Origin: CAZVYN01 sp964631125
Lineage (GTDB): Bacteria > Eisenbacteria > RBG-16-71-46 > CAIMUX01
Length of the DNA stretch: 48,770 nt
Reading direction: 5' to 3'
Assembly: GCA_964631125.1 (NCBI GenBank)
Contig: CAZVYN010000026.1
Span: forward strand, 1-48,770
A program made the translations under genes and the position numbers. The notes beneath the pieces were generated by a model that ran no database searches, was not told the DNA's origin, and saw nothing but the letters and a program-made list of their open reading frames with translations. Each line of letters opens with the position of its first letter. Position 1 is the stretch's first letter. Positions 36,496-45,693 of the stretch are shown here, one piece after another.

Positions 36496-38340
36496 ATGAA
36501 TTCGATGTCGATGCTCCGTCGCGTCCGTTGGGGTCTGGTCGCCGTCTTCGCGGCCCTGATCTCATCTCCGATGCAGGCGAGCGCCTATGTCCTGATCGAT
36601 CCGCCCAATGCCTGGGGCAAGCCGGATCTCCCGGTCGACTGGCATCTCAACCAGACGATCAACGATCCGAGCATCACCAACGAGTACCAGATCATCCGTG
36701 AGTCGTTCCTCGTCTGGTCGGCCGTGGCCGGAGTCGATCTGAGCTTCCTCGAGGGCGCGGCCAGCACGTTCTGCGGTCTCGCGCAGAACCAGCAGAACCA
36801 CGTCTCGGTCGAGGACTGCAACAACCAGTGCACCGGCGGATGTCTCGCCGTGACCAGCACGGTGCTCTTCGCCACCGGCGATGGCTTCTGGAATTCCAAC
36901 ACGGTGGCCGACACGCTGCTCTTGGCGCGCCAGGAATCGGACATCACCTACAACAAGACGACAAACTGGGGCGACTCGCAGACCTGGACGCCGTGCGCGG
37001 GCGAATTCGACATGCGTGGGGTTTCCGTCCACGAGATGGGGCACTTCATCGGCCTCGGCCACTCGGCCACGGCGGCGGCCACCATGTTCGCATCGGTCGC
37101 AGTCTGCGACGGTTCGAAGGCGAGCCTGCATGCGGATGACAATCGCGGCGCGCGCGTGCTCTATCGCAACGGCGATGAGATCGCGGTCACGTCGCTGACC
37201 GCGGGCAACGCCACGCTCGGCGTCACGAACAAGGGAAACCTCGGCTACACCGGCCCGGGCGGCAAGTGGGGAGCGAGCTTCCAGTGGACGCCGCTCGGCG
37301 CCGCGGAGCACCTCTTCGAGTGCGCCTTCGGCGTCGGCTCGGTCGGCGGCGCCGTCTCCGACAACTTCCGTGGCGATGCGATCACCGGCGGCGACGCCGA
37401 CTTGCAGCAGGCCTCGGTCTTGACGGTGAGCGCGCCGGGTCCGTTGACCGACGAGCAAGCCGAAGCGACGTTCGACGACAGCCGCGCGGAGTCGCCGTAT
37501 GGATTGACCATCATCACGCGCGCCTACGCCGAGAACAGCGCTCCCAACGACGACTTCGTCATCACCGAGTACGTCCTCGTCAACACGAGCGGCGGCGCCC
37601 TCTCGAACGTCCGCGCGGGGCTCTTCGCCGACGTCGACTTCAACAACGAGTACGCGCAGAACTCGGTCAACTACGACGCCGCCAACTCGCTCGCGTACGT
37701 CTCGACGCCGAACACCGCCGCCCTCTTCGGCATCGCCGTGCTCAACTCGGAGGGCGCCGCCGCCATGCGCGCCCTCTTCGCCACCAGCACCAACGCCGGC
37801 GAGAACTTCACCGACGCCAACAAGCAGACCTGGTGGAGCGCCGGCTTCGAGCGGACGACCCTCGGCCCAGCCGACATCGCCCTCATGATCAATACGGGCG
37901 ATTTCGACATCGCGCCGGGCGACTCGGCCTTCGCGGCCTTCGCGCTGCTCGGCGGGAGCAATTTGGCTGATCTGCAGGCGAACGCGGCGGCCGCTCGTGA
38001 TCTCTACCTGAACACGATCTCCGGCGGCACGACCGCCGTCGGCGACGGGCGCGTCGTCCTTCCCTTGGCCGAACTCGCCGCGAGCCGTCCGAATCCGTTC
38101 ACGTCCTCGACGCGGATGGAGTGGACGGTCCTCACGCCGGGTCGGGTCACCGTCGAGGTGATCGATGCCGGCGGCCGCGTGGTCAGCACGGTCTTCGACG
38201 GAGTGCAAGCCAAGGGGCTCCACGGCATGAACTGGGATGGCACGAACGGACACGGAGATCGCCTCCCGTCGGGGGTCTACTTCTCCCGGCTCCGGACGGC
38301 GGATGGGAATCAGACGCGGAAGGTGATCCTGACGCGCTAG
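36496..38340 (+). CDS. secreted matrixin-like zinc metalloprotease with FlgD-like C-terminal module
   Basis: 614 residues, signal peptide about 1-30. Metzincin site VHEMGHFIGLGHS with His179, Glu180, His183 and His189 (HExxHxxGxxH), and an ATMF Met-turn shortly after. Six cysteines sit in the catalytic domain (CNNQCTGGC). A middle beta domain (about 230-520) contains TIITRAYAENSAPNDDFVIT and FADVDFNNEY, possibly calcium-binding. The C-terminus (about 530-614) carries SRPNPFTSSTRMEW, VEVIDAGGRVVST, MNWDGTNGHG and GVYFSRLRTADG, the shared sorting-like module. Start set by agaggag just upstream of ATG. Co-oriented with the small exported protein before it. Confidence 0.92.
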   Translation: MNSMSMLRRVRWGLVAVFAALISSPMQASAYVLIDPPNAWGKPDLPVDWHLNQTINDPSITNEYQIIRESFLVWSAVAGVDLSFLEGAASTFCGLAQNQQNHVSVEDCNNQCTGGCLAVTSTVLFATGDGFWNSNTVADTLLLARQESDITYNKTTNWGDSQTWTPCAGEFDMRGVSVHEMGHFIGLGHSATAAATMFASVAVCDGSKASLHADDNRGARVLYRNGDEIAVTSLTAGNATLGVTNKGNLGYTGPGGKWGASFQWTPLGAAEHLFECAFGVGSVGGAVSDNFRGDAITGGDADLQQASVLTVSAPGPLTDEQAEATFDDSRAESPYGLTIITRAYAENSAPNDDFVITEYVLVNTSGGALSNVRAGLFADVDFNNEYAQNSVNYDAANSLAYVSTPNTAALFGIAVLNSEGAAAMRALFATSTNAGENFTDANKQTWWSAGFERTTLGPADIALMINTGDFDIAPGDSAFAAFALLGGSNLADLQANAAAARDLYLNTISGGTTAVGDGRVVLPLAELAASRPNPFTSSTRMEWTVLTPGRVTVEVIDAGGRVVSTVFDGVQAKGLHGMNWDGTNGHGDRLPSGVYFSRLRTADGNQTRKVILTR

Positions 38341-38389
38341 CGTCGATCGCACCCACGGTCCCTGGAATCCGACGGCCCTTCGGAGCGCA

Positions 38390-40423
38390 TCAGTTGCTCC
38401 GCGGGGCCGTCTCGCGTTCCCGCCAAATTTCCTGGAGCCGCGCCACGAGCGTGTGCAGTTCGAAGACGTCAGGGAGGCCCGACTGCACGGCGTGCTCCGG
38501 ACGCGTGAGTTCCTCGAGCGACTGGAGCGCCGCGGGGATGTGCTCGATGAAGCCGGGCTTGCCGAGGCGCCCTCCGAGATAAGCGTACGCGCCGAGCGCC
38601 TGCATGAGGCGATTGACCCCGTTCGCCGCGAATCGGGCGCGAGTCGCGGATTCCTCGACTGTCGCCTTCGTCCGCGCGAGATAGCCATCGAACAACTCGG
38701 CGCGCGTCTGCGGACCGAGGCGTGCATACGGGTCGAAGAGGAGCGAGGCGAGGTCATACTCGGCCGGACCGAGCCTGGCGCCCTGGAAGTCGATGACCGC
38801 GAGTCCCCGCCGCGTCGCCATCAGATTGCGCGATTGAAAGTCGCGGTGGATGAACCCGAGCTGCGCCCCGGCGAGCGCCGTCGCCGCCAGGCGTTCGTAC
38901 GTCGGCTGCAGCTGCTCGAGCGTGGCGTCGAGGCCGGCCCATCCGTTCACGAACTCGCGATGGAAGTAACCGGCTTCGAACTGCCGCACGAATGCCGCGT
39001 CGTACTCGGGATTGCCCGTTCGGTTGGGCTCGAACGGCGTCCCGGCGGACGCGCGCATCCGCAGGAGTGTTTCGATCGCCTCCTCGTACAGCCGGAAGAT
39101 GCCCGCGCGGTCATCCGCCTGCGCCAACTTCCGGACGCGATCGAGCAGATGCCTTCTCCCGAGATCCTCCAGGAGAAACGAGCCGGACACTGGATCGAAA
39201 GCATGCACGGTCGGGACGCGCACGCCCTTCGAGGAGAGGAACGCGGCCACGTAGGCGAACGCCTCATTCTCGTCCGGACCTCCCGCCACGCGCGCGTAGA
39301 TGCGCGCGGCCTCTCCATCGGGCGGGGCGATCGGGTTCGAGACCAAGATGCGGCTCTCCGCGCCCCAGACGGCGCGGAAGAGTTGGCGTCGCGATCCGTC
39401 TCCCACCACCGTTCGAATTCGCCGCGCCAGGAATCCCGTCGGACCGTCCCAGCCGGACTCGGGCCACGCGCGGGCGAGCAAGGCGACGAGGCGCGCCTCC
39501 TGTGTCGCCGGTACTCGATGCAACTCGAGCACCTTCTCTCCGATCGAGATGAGAGACTCCGCGCCGCGCACCCAGGCGCGAAGCGACGCGCCCGACGGGA
39601 GCGTCGTGCTCCAGCCCCGCGCACGCGCCGATTCCGCAGGCTCGACCGATCCCGTCAACGCTCGCGCGAGCGCGTCGCCGCCGTCCTGCCCCAACTCCCG
39701 CGCCAACTCCGCCCATGCTTCGGGCGCGCCGATTTCGCGAAACGGCGCCTCTTCGGTCGCGACCGCGCCGACACGCCCTTGCTCGCACCACCGGCGAAGA
39801 TATGGGCCGAGCTCCGAGAATCCGCCGACCGGCAACTCCGCGAGCGCCTCCTGCGACAAGAGATAGACGCCGGTAAACGCGAAGAGACTCGAGTCGGATA
39901 GGTCTGGCGAACCCAGGATCTCCTTCACCCGAGTGCGGAGTTCTCCGTGGCGCGATGTCGCCGACTCGCAGACGACTTGACCGAGCAGCGCGTCGGGCGT
40001 GCAGAAGAGCGTGGCCGTGAAACCTCCCTCGTGATGATGGGCGAGGGCCGTGGCCAACCGGGGGCGGAAGAGCTGGTCCATGTTCAGCACGAGCACCGGG
40101 TCGGTCGTCAGCCAGCGACGCGCGTTGGCGAGTCCGCCCGCCGTGCCGAGGACCTCGGGCTCCCGGACTGACGTCACGGTCGGACTCCCACCGCCGACCG
40201 CCCGATTCCACTTGGTGATCCAGGCGTCGAGCAGCTCGGCATGGTGATGGAGATTGATCGCGGCGCGAGCGATTCCCTCACGCCGCAGCCAATCGAGGTT
40301 CCAGGCGAGGAGCGGCGCCTCGCCGACCGGGAGCAGCGCCTTCGGCAGTTGCTCGGAGATCTCTCGCATCCGGGTGCCGAGACCCGCGGCCAGGATCATC
40401 GCGTCGAGGTGCGGACTCTGCAT
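38390..40423 (-). CDS. fused MurU-AmgK: MurNAc-1-P uridylyltransferase plus MurNAc kinase
   Basis: 677 residues, cytosolic. Residues 1-240 are a nucleotidyltransferase like MurU: DAMILAAGLGTRMREISEQL, PKALLPVGEAPLL, GTAGGLANA, VLNMDQLF. Residues about 325-677 are an aminoglycoside-phosphotransferase-fold kinase like AmgK: GDGSRRQLFRAV (glycine loop), FLLEDLG, catalytic His526-Arg-Asp528 with Asn533, and metal-binding Asp545 in VIDFQGARLG. AmgK phosphorylates MurNAc at C1 and MurU makes UDP-MurNAc, bypassing de novo synthesis; here one chain would do both, in reverse domain order to the reaction. It follows namZ after 8 nt. The assignment is supported by that neighbour; other sugar specificity is possible. 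Confidence 0.86.
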   Translation of the reverse strand: MQSPHLDAMILAAGLGTRMREISEQLPKALLPVGEAPLLAWNLDWLRREGIARAAINLHHHAELLDAWITKWNRAVGGGSPTVTSVREPEVLGTAGGLANARRWLTTDPVLVLNMDQLFRPRLATALAHHHEGGFTATLFCTPDALLGQVVCESATSRHGELRTRVKEILGSPDLSDSSLFAFTGVYLLSQEALAELPVGGFSELGPYLRRWCEQGRVGAVATEEAPFREIGAPEAWAELARELGQDGGDALARALTGSVEPAESARARGWSTTLPSGASLRAWVRGAESLISIGEKVLELHRVPATQEARLVALLARAWPESGWDGPTGFLARRIRTVVGDGSRRQLFRAVWGAESRILVSNPIAPPDGEAARIYARVAGGPDENEAFAYVAAFLSSKGVRVPTVHAFDPVSGSFLLEDLGRRHLLDRVRKLAQADDRAGIFRLYEEAIETLLRMRASAGTPFEPNRTGNPEYDAAFVRQFEAGYFHREFVNGWAGLDATLEQLQPTYERLAATALAGAQLGFIHRDFQSRNLMATRRGLAVIDFQGARLGPAEYDLASLLFDPYARLGPQTRAELFDGYLARTKATVEESATRARFAANGVNRLMQALGAYAYLGGRLGKPGFIEHIPAALQSLEELTRPEHAVQSGLPDVFELHTLVARLQEIWRERETAPRSN

Positions 40424-40431
40424 TCTCGGTC

Positions 40432-41622
40432 TCAGCGGTAGAGCAGGTGAGGACGCGCGGCTGCCTCGAACCCATCCATCCCGGCCTCGGCGGCGCGCGC
40501 GATCTCGATCGCTTCGGCCCCGGCTTCGAAGGCGAGGCGGATGCGATCGGTCCCGAAGAGCAGATCGATCGGAAGGCGATCGTGCTCGTACTCATATGGC
40601 GGCTGGCGCCACGCGAACTCCGCGCCGTGCGCCGAGCGGACGGCGTGGAAGAGCGCGATCCACGTAGCGACCGACCGGAAGCGCGAGCGGTCGGTCACAT
40701 GCACCTGGAAGCCGCGCACGGTCTCGCCGACGAACTTGTGAAAGGTCGGCTCGAAGGCGACGGTTCGCAGCGCGAACCCCTCGAGGCCCATGGCCCGAGC
40801 CTGTCGGGTGAAGGCGCGGCCGACGAGGATCGGGTCGAGCCAAGGAGCGCCCCACAGTTCGAACGGTCGCGTCGTGCCGCGTCCTTCCGAGAGATTGACC
40901 CCCTCCAGGAGCACGCCGCCGGGATAGACCGTGGCGGAGTCGAGTGTCGGCAGGTTGGGCGAAGGGAGAACCCACGGGAGTCCGGTCTCATCGAACCACG
41001 CTGCGCGCGTCCATCCTTCCACCGGGACCACGTGTAGCTCGACGTCGAGCTGGAGCGCCTCGCGTCCGAAGCGACAGTACTCGCCGACGGTCAAACCGTG
41101 CCGGAGCGGGACGGGCGCGAGTCCGACGAACGAGGTGAAGCCGGGAGCGAGGATCGGGCCCTCGCGGTCGATCCCGTTGATCGGGTTCGGTCGATCGAGC
41201 ACCCAGACCGGCACGCCGACGCGGGAGGCGGCGCGCAGCATCAAGAGCGCCGTAGCCAGGAACGTGTAGACGCGCGTGCCGACGTCGGGCAGATCGATGA
41301 CGATCGCGTCCAGCCCGGCTAACATCTCGGGCTCCGGTTCGCGCGCCCTCCCGTAGAGGCTGACGATCGGGATTCCGCTGGAGGGATGCGAACCGTCGCG
41401 CGACTCGACCATGTTGTCCTGCTTCTCACCGGCAAATCCATGTTGCGGAGAGAAGATCCGCTCGCAGCGGAGGTTGCGCAGCGAGAGCAACAGGTCGAGG
41501 GCCAAAGTGAGTTCGCGATCGGTCACCGCGTTGTTGCAGAGCAGGCCGAAGCGACCTGCGCCCGGAAGCGCGAGGCCGTTCACGCGGACGGAATCGAGGC
41601 CGGTTCGTACTCGGGCATCCAT
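40432..41622 (-). CDS. namZ: NamZ-like exo-beta-N-acetylmuramidase (DUF1343)
   Basis: 396 residues of the DUF1343/GH171 family, whose Bacillus member NamZ removes terminal MurNAc from peptidoglycan fragments. Visible are RFGLLCNNAVTDRELTLALD, IFSPQHGFAGEKQDNM, LYGRAREPEPEML, IDLPDVGTRVYTFLATAL, VWVLDRPNPINGID, LPWVLPSPNLPTLDSATVYP and LSEGRGTTRPFELWGAPWLD; these blocks span the family. No signal peptide is seen at MDARVRTGLD, so it should act in the cytosol on imported muropeptides. Start ATG with gaggag about 10 nt upstream. Directly followed by MurU-AmgK, which would take up the released MurNAc. Confidence 0.9.
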   Translation of the reverse strand: MDARVRTGLDSVRVNGLALPGAGRFGLLCNNAVTDRELTLALDLLLSLRNLRCERIFSPQHGFAGEKQDNMVESRDGSHPSSGIPIVSLYGRAREPEPEMLAGLDAIVIDLPDVGTRVYTFLATALLMLRAASRVGVPVWVLDRPNPINGIDREGPILAPGFTSFVGLAPVPLRHGLTVGEYCRFGREALQLDVELHVVPVEGWTRAAWFDETGLPWVLPSPNLPTLDSATVYPGGVLLEGVNLSEGRGTTRPFELWGAPWLDPILVGRAFTRQARAMGLEGFALRTVAFEPTFHKFVGETVRGFQVHVTDRSRFRSVATWIALFHAVRSAHGAEFAWRQPPYEYEHDRLPIDLLFGTDRIRLAFEAGAEAIEIARAAEAGMDGFEAAARPHLLYR

Positions 41623-41655
41623 GCCGCTTCGCTTCTCCTCGTTTCGTTCAGTCGT

Positions 41656-42948
41656 TCAGTCCGCCCAGTGTCGATGGAATGCACTCTCGCGCGTCGCCGT
41701 GTACTCCGCAAGTCGACGACAGAGCGGCTGCACGCGCGCGCGGAACGAGGCCTCCTCCAGGTCGAAGGGATGCGGCGTCGCGGAACGATTCGCGAAGAAG
41801 AAATTCCGCTCGGGCGCGAAACCAGGAGGCGCCGTGTGCAGGGCAATCGGCGCCTGGTGGCAATACGGCTCGCCCGAGTCGTACTTCGGATTCTGGCCGG
41901 TGCGCACGAACGCATTGTCGTCGACGACCCCCCCCGCGGCGGAGGCGATCGAGACGCCGCAGGCGCCGGTCGAATCGACGGCGTTCCAAGTGAACTCGGC
42001 GCGCGCGCGGCCGCGCTGCGCATCCCAGATCGAGAGCCCCCAGGTCGCCATCTCGGTCACGATGTTGTCGCTCACTTCGCCCTGCGCATCGACAAAGAAC
42101 CCGATCCCTTTCCAGTACCGACGCACGAGATTGCCGCGGACGGTCGCCTGCGCGTCCCAGGTGCAGCCGATGCCGACGCCGCGGCCACCGCCGACGCGGC
42201 CGCCGACGGCCAGATCGACGCCGTCGATGACGTTGTCGACGACCTCGGCCTGCGCGCCGCGATAGAGCGCGATCCCGTCCCAGGAATTGCGGACGATGCG
42301 ATTCCCGACCGCTCGAATGACGCTCCCTTCTCGGCCGCAGATTCCCATGACGCCGACGACGGTGCGGCCCACGACCTCCGGATCGCCGATGTTGTCGGTC
42401 AACAGACATTGCTCGATCGCGAGACTCGATCGCTGCACGACGATGGCAGCGTCGGTCGCCAGTCCGCTCGTATCGCGCACGCCGTCGCGCACGACGAGGC
42501 CGCGGACCGAGCACTCCTCGCAGTCCTGGACCCAGAGGCCGTAGCCGGCATGGGTGCGCAGGATGCTCGTGTGATCGGGCGCGCCCACCAACCTGAGGCG
42601 GCGTCCACGGAGCAGGAGCGCGTAGGTATGCGGCACGGCGGTCAGATGAGTCTCACAGTTGCCGCACGTCGGTTCGATCGACGCCACCGGCGTCAGGTCG
42701 TAGATCCCCGGCGCGAGTTGCACGGTGAGACCTTCGACGGCGGCCGGATCGAGGCTCCATGCCTCCGCGCGCCGCAGGGTCGCCGCCAGATCGCGAAATG
42801 GCCGGTCGCGCGATCCATCCGCGTCGGCGAGCGGGCCGGGCTTGGATCGGAGCGACTCGGCGGGCGCGACGAACCAGGTCACCGCCGAAGCAGGAACGGC
42901 CATTGCCGCCGAGAAGAGCGCAACGACCGAGATCGCGGCGCGGGTCAC
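41656..42948 (-). CDS. secreted right-handed beta-helix protein
   Basis: 430 residues with a signal peptide (about 1-22). Parallel beta-helix repeats (about 85-340) with the N-x-I/V-x-x-N spacing typical of pectate-lyase and NosD-type folds: GLVVRDGVRD, CLLTDNIGDP, GNRIVRNSWDGIALYRGAQA, DNVIDGVD, GNLVRRYWKGIGFFVDAQGE, DNIVTEMATWG. One Cys pair region GNC and CEEC before the helix. GTG start overlapping the stop of the BNR gene (GTGA). It lacks a clear catalytic signature; it may bind or cleave polysaccharide. 33 nt before namZ on the same strand. Confidence 0.82.
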   Translation of the reverse strand: MTRAAISVVALFSAAMAVPASAVTWFVAPAESLRSKPGPLADADGSRDRPFRDLAATLRRAEAWSLDPAAVEGLTVQLAPGIYDLTPVASIEPTCGNCETHLTAVPHTYALLLRGRRLRLVGAPDHTSILRTHAGYGLWVQDCEECSVRGLVVRDGVRDTSGLATDAAIVVQRSSLAIEQCLLTDNIGDPEVVGRTVVGVMGICGREGSVIRAVGNRIVRNSWDGIALYRGAQAEVVDNVIDGVDLAVGGRVGGGRGVGIGCTWDAQATVRGNLVRRYWKGIGFFVDAQGEVSDNIVTEMATWGLSIWDAQRGRARAEFTWNAVDSTGACGVSIASAAGGVVDDNAFVRTGQNPKYDSGEPYCHQAPIALHTAPPGFAPERNFFFANRSATPHPFDLEEASFRARVQPLCRRLAEYTATRESAFHRHWAD

Positions 42949-45551
42949 TTTCGAGGCGCCAACACGATCAAAGGCGCCGCGGCGCTCACGATCTCTCGCG
43001 CGGTTCCTTCCTGACGCGCACGAAGTCGCGCGAAGTATCGGCCCGCGGCGACGCGCCGGCCGTCGTCGTCATGGAGATCCCACTCCAGCGGCGCGGCGAC
43101 TCCGTCCGCGATGGGAACCGAGCGAATGTGGCGTCCACTCGCGGTCACGACCTGCAGAGTTCGCCCCACAGCGTGACGGGAGTCGAGGAAGAAGTTCACC
43201 CGATCGACCGCCGGATTCGGTCCCACCGCTCGAAGGCTGACGAACGCCGCATCGGAGGCGCCGCTCACGGGCGAGGTCGGATCGGTGTCGGCGCCCGCCG
43301 GATCCTCCAAGTCGAGTGAGAACAGACTGCGCCCATAGGTGCCGGCGTAGAGAGTCCGTCGCGGCGAATCGAGCACGAGGGAAGTCACCACCACGTTCGG
43401 CAGCGAGGCGCCGAGCGCCGACCAGGTCGCGCCGCCGTCTCGCGTCTCGAACACACCGACGTCGCTCGCGATGAAAATACGCTCCGGATCGAGCGGGTCC
43501 GAAATCAGATCGTTGATCGGGGCTTCCGGCAGATTGGCGGAGATCGGACTCCAACTCGCGCCCAGATTCGTAGTGCGGAAGACATGCGGGAGCGACTCGT
43601 TCCACCGGAAGCCGGAGACGGTTACGTAGGAGGTGGCGGCGGCGTGTGGGCCGGCGCGCACCGCGGTGATCCACCGCTGCGGCAGGCCCGCCGTGACATC
43701 GACCCAGTTCACTCCGAAGTTGGTCGAGCGCTGCACGCGCCCATCGTCGCTCCCTGTCCAGAGGATGTTTCCGTCCAGCGGAGAGACGTCGATCGTGCTC
43801 AACGTGCCGGCGACCTGGCCGGCGCCGCCGCTCGCTCCGAACGTCAGATCCGGACTCACCGCCGTCCAGGACGATCCGTTGGTGCTGCGGTAGAGCCGCT
43901 GCGTGCCGTAGTACATTCGGTTGGGATCGGTCGGATCGAGGCGCACCGGAGTGTTCCAATTGTGGCGGTCGCCGCCGCCGATTCCGGCGGTCGCGGAGTT
44001 GAAGGCGCCGCCGCCGTTGGTGGAGTAGTAGAGCGAGCCGTACTGGAACTCCGCCCAGACCCGATTCGGCTGGAGCGGATGGACGAGCGGCTGGAAGCCG
44101 TCCCCACCCAGGATCTCCGACCAGTCGGAGAGGCCGCCCGTCAGCGTGCGCACGGTGCCGTTGTCCTGCGCGCCGCCGAGCAGTGCGACCGGTTCACTCG
44201 GGCCGATCGCCACGCGGTAGAACTGCGTGATCGGCAGATCCGGCAGCTTGGTCCAACCGGTCCCACCGTTCGTCGAGCGGTGCACGCCGCCGTCGTGTCC
44301 CAGATAGATCACCGGATTGGCGCCCGCCCCGAACTCCAGCGCGTGATGGTCGACATGCACGCCGCTCGTGACGAACGACCACGAAGCTCCGGCGTTGGTG
44401 CTGCGATAGGTGTCGAAACCAACGACGAAGATGCGCGACGGATCCGTCGGGTGCGTGCGCACGTTGCCGAACCACCAGCCGTAGCTCGAGAAGACATTGG
44501 CGAGCGCGCCGTCGTTCGTGCGGATCCAGTTCGCGCCCGCATTGGTCGAGCGGTAGAGCCCACTGAAAAAGCCGATGTCATCGGCGTAGACGGCGTGGAC
44601 GGTCGCCGGTTGCCCGGCGCAGAGGGAGAGGCCGATCCGCCCGACCGCGCCGCTGGGTGCGGGGAGGCCCCCTTGCACGAGGCTCCAGGTGGTCCCGCCA
44701 TCGGTCGACTGGTAGACGCCGCTCGTTGCGCCGCCGTAGTCATACGCCTCGGGTCGTCGCATGCGCTCCCACATCGCCGCGAAGAGAACCTGTGGTTGAT
44801 CGGGCCGCAGGATCAGATCGACCGCGCCGGTCGAGTCGCTGACGAAGAGCACGCGATCGAAGCTCGCCCCGCCGTCGGTCGATCGATAGACGCCGCGATC
44901 CGGGCCGGAGTCCCAGAGATCTCCCATGGCCGCGACATAGATTCGATCAGAATCGGTCGGGTCGACGCGCACCCGCCCGATCGATCCCGTCTCCTCCAGT
45001 CCCAACACTTCCCAAGTGAGGCCGGCATCGGTCGATCGGTAGAGCCCGGTTCCGCCGTAGGCGACGCTGCCGCCCCCCGGGTTCACCTCGCCTGTCCCCG
45101 CGTAGACGATGTCGGTATCGACGGGATCGAGCGCGATCGCTCCGATCGAGAGTGAGGCCTCCTGGTCGAACAACGGCGTCCAGTGGAGTCCGGCGTCGGT
45201 CGAACGGAGGACGCCTCCCTCCGCCGTCGCCGCGAAGACTCGATTCGCGTCGGTGGGATCGACCGCGAGATCGGTGACGCGTCCCCCGATATTGGTCGGT
45301 CCGCGCGCGACCCACCCCGCGCGGAACCCGTTGTCCGCCCGCGCCGCCGCGCGCATCGCCTCGGCGTCGCGTTGCGCCCGACGCCATTCGTCCTTCGGAA
45401 TCTCGCCGCGCGGAAACGCACGCTCCAGGAAGAACCAGGGATTGGGCGCCCGTACGGCGTCCTCACGAGACTCGGCGCGCAGCGCGGCAAGCGCGAAGAC
45501 GAGGGCGCAGACTCCCGAGGCGATCGCTCCGAAAACAGTCGAGGCCGACAT
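42945..45551 (-). CDS. secreted BNR-repeat propeller protein with FlgD-like C-terminal module
   Basis: 868 residues; export helix about 8-28 (IASGVCALVFALAALRA). More than ten BNR/Asp-box units of the form YRSTDAGLTWEVLG, VYQSTDGGTTWSLVQ, YRSTNAGANWIRTN, VHRSTNGGTGWTKLP and FETRDGGATWSALG, as in two-domain sialidase or VPS10-like propellers; the sialidase arginine triad is not recognisable, so exo-sialidase activity is not claimed. C-terminal module about 780-868 (GPNPAVDRVNFFL, LQVVTASGRHIRSV, GRYFARLRARQEG). Start ATG at 45551 has gaggaatt just upstream; further upstream in-frame sequence is divergent promoter. Overlaps the beta-helix gene by 4 nt. Confidence 0.88.
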   Translation of the reverse strand: MSASTVFGAIASGVCALVFALAALRAESREDAVRAPNPWFFLERAFPRGEIPKDEWRRAQRDAEAMRAAARADNGFRAGWVARGPTNIGGRVTDLAVDPTDANRVFAATAEGGVLRSTDAGLHWTPLFDQEASLSIGAIALDPVDTDIVYAGTGEVNPGGGSVAYGGTGLYRSTDAGLTWEVLGLEETGSIGRVRVDPTDSDRIYVAAMGDLWDSGPDRGVYRSTDGGASFDRVLFVSDSTGAVDLILRPDQPQVLFAAMWERMRRPEAYDYGGATSGVYQSTDGGTTWSLVQGGLPAPSGAVGRIGLSLCAGQPATVHAVYADDIGFFSGLYRSTNAGANWIRTNDGALANVFSSYGWWFGNVRTHPTDPSRIFVVGFDTYRSTNAGASWSFVTSGVHVDHHALEFGAGANPVIYLGHDGGVHRSTNGGTGWTKLPDLPITQFYRVAIGPSEPVALLGGAQDNGTVRTLTGGLSDWSEILGGDGFQPLVHPLQPNRVWAEFQYGSLYYSTNGGGAFNSATAGIGGGDRHNWNTPVRLDPTDPNRMYYGTQRLYRSTNGSSWTAVSPDLTFGASGGAGQVAGTLSTIDVSPLDGNILWTGSDDGRVQRSTNFGVNWVDVTAGLPQRWITAVRAGPHAAATSYVTVSGFRWNESLPHVFRTTNLGASWSPISANLPEAPINDLISDPLDPERIFIASDVGVFETRDGGATWSALGASLPNVVVTSLVLDSPRRTLYAGTYGRSLFSLDLEDPAGADTDPTSPVSGASDAAFVSLRAVGPNPAVDRVNFFLDSRHAVGRTLQVVTASGRHIRSVPIADGVAAPLEWDLHDDDGRRVAAGRYFARLRARQEGTAREIVSAAAPLIVLAPRK

Positions 45552-45693
45552 CAATTCCTCCGCCGCGGTCCGCGGGCGAGTGTACCGGCGCGTCGTGCGA
45601 ATCCGAAGGAGGCGCATCGCCAACGCCCGGAAGGCGCCCGCGCCCGATCCGCCTTGCACGCGCGCGCGTGGGTGGGCGAGAGTCTGCCGATTG

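Noticed and set aside
36562..38757. 731-residue minus-strand frame opposite the matrixin-like gene
   Set aside because: Low-complexity antisense shadow; the plus-strand metalloprotease has a signal peptide, active site and ribosome site.
42945..45551. Exo-sialidase assignment
   Set aside because: Asp-box repeats are abundant, but the catalytic arginines and Tyr/Glu pair of sialidases are not recognisable; such repeats also occur in non-enzymatic propellers.
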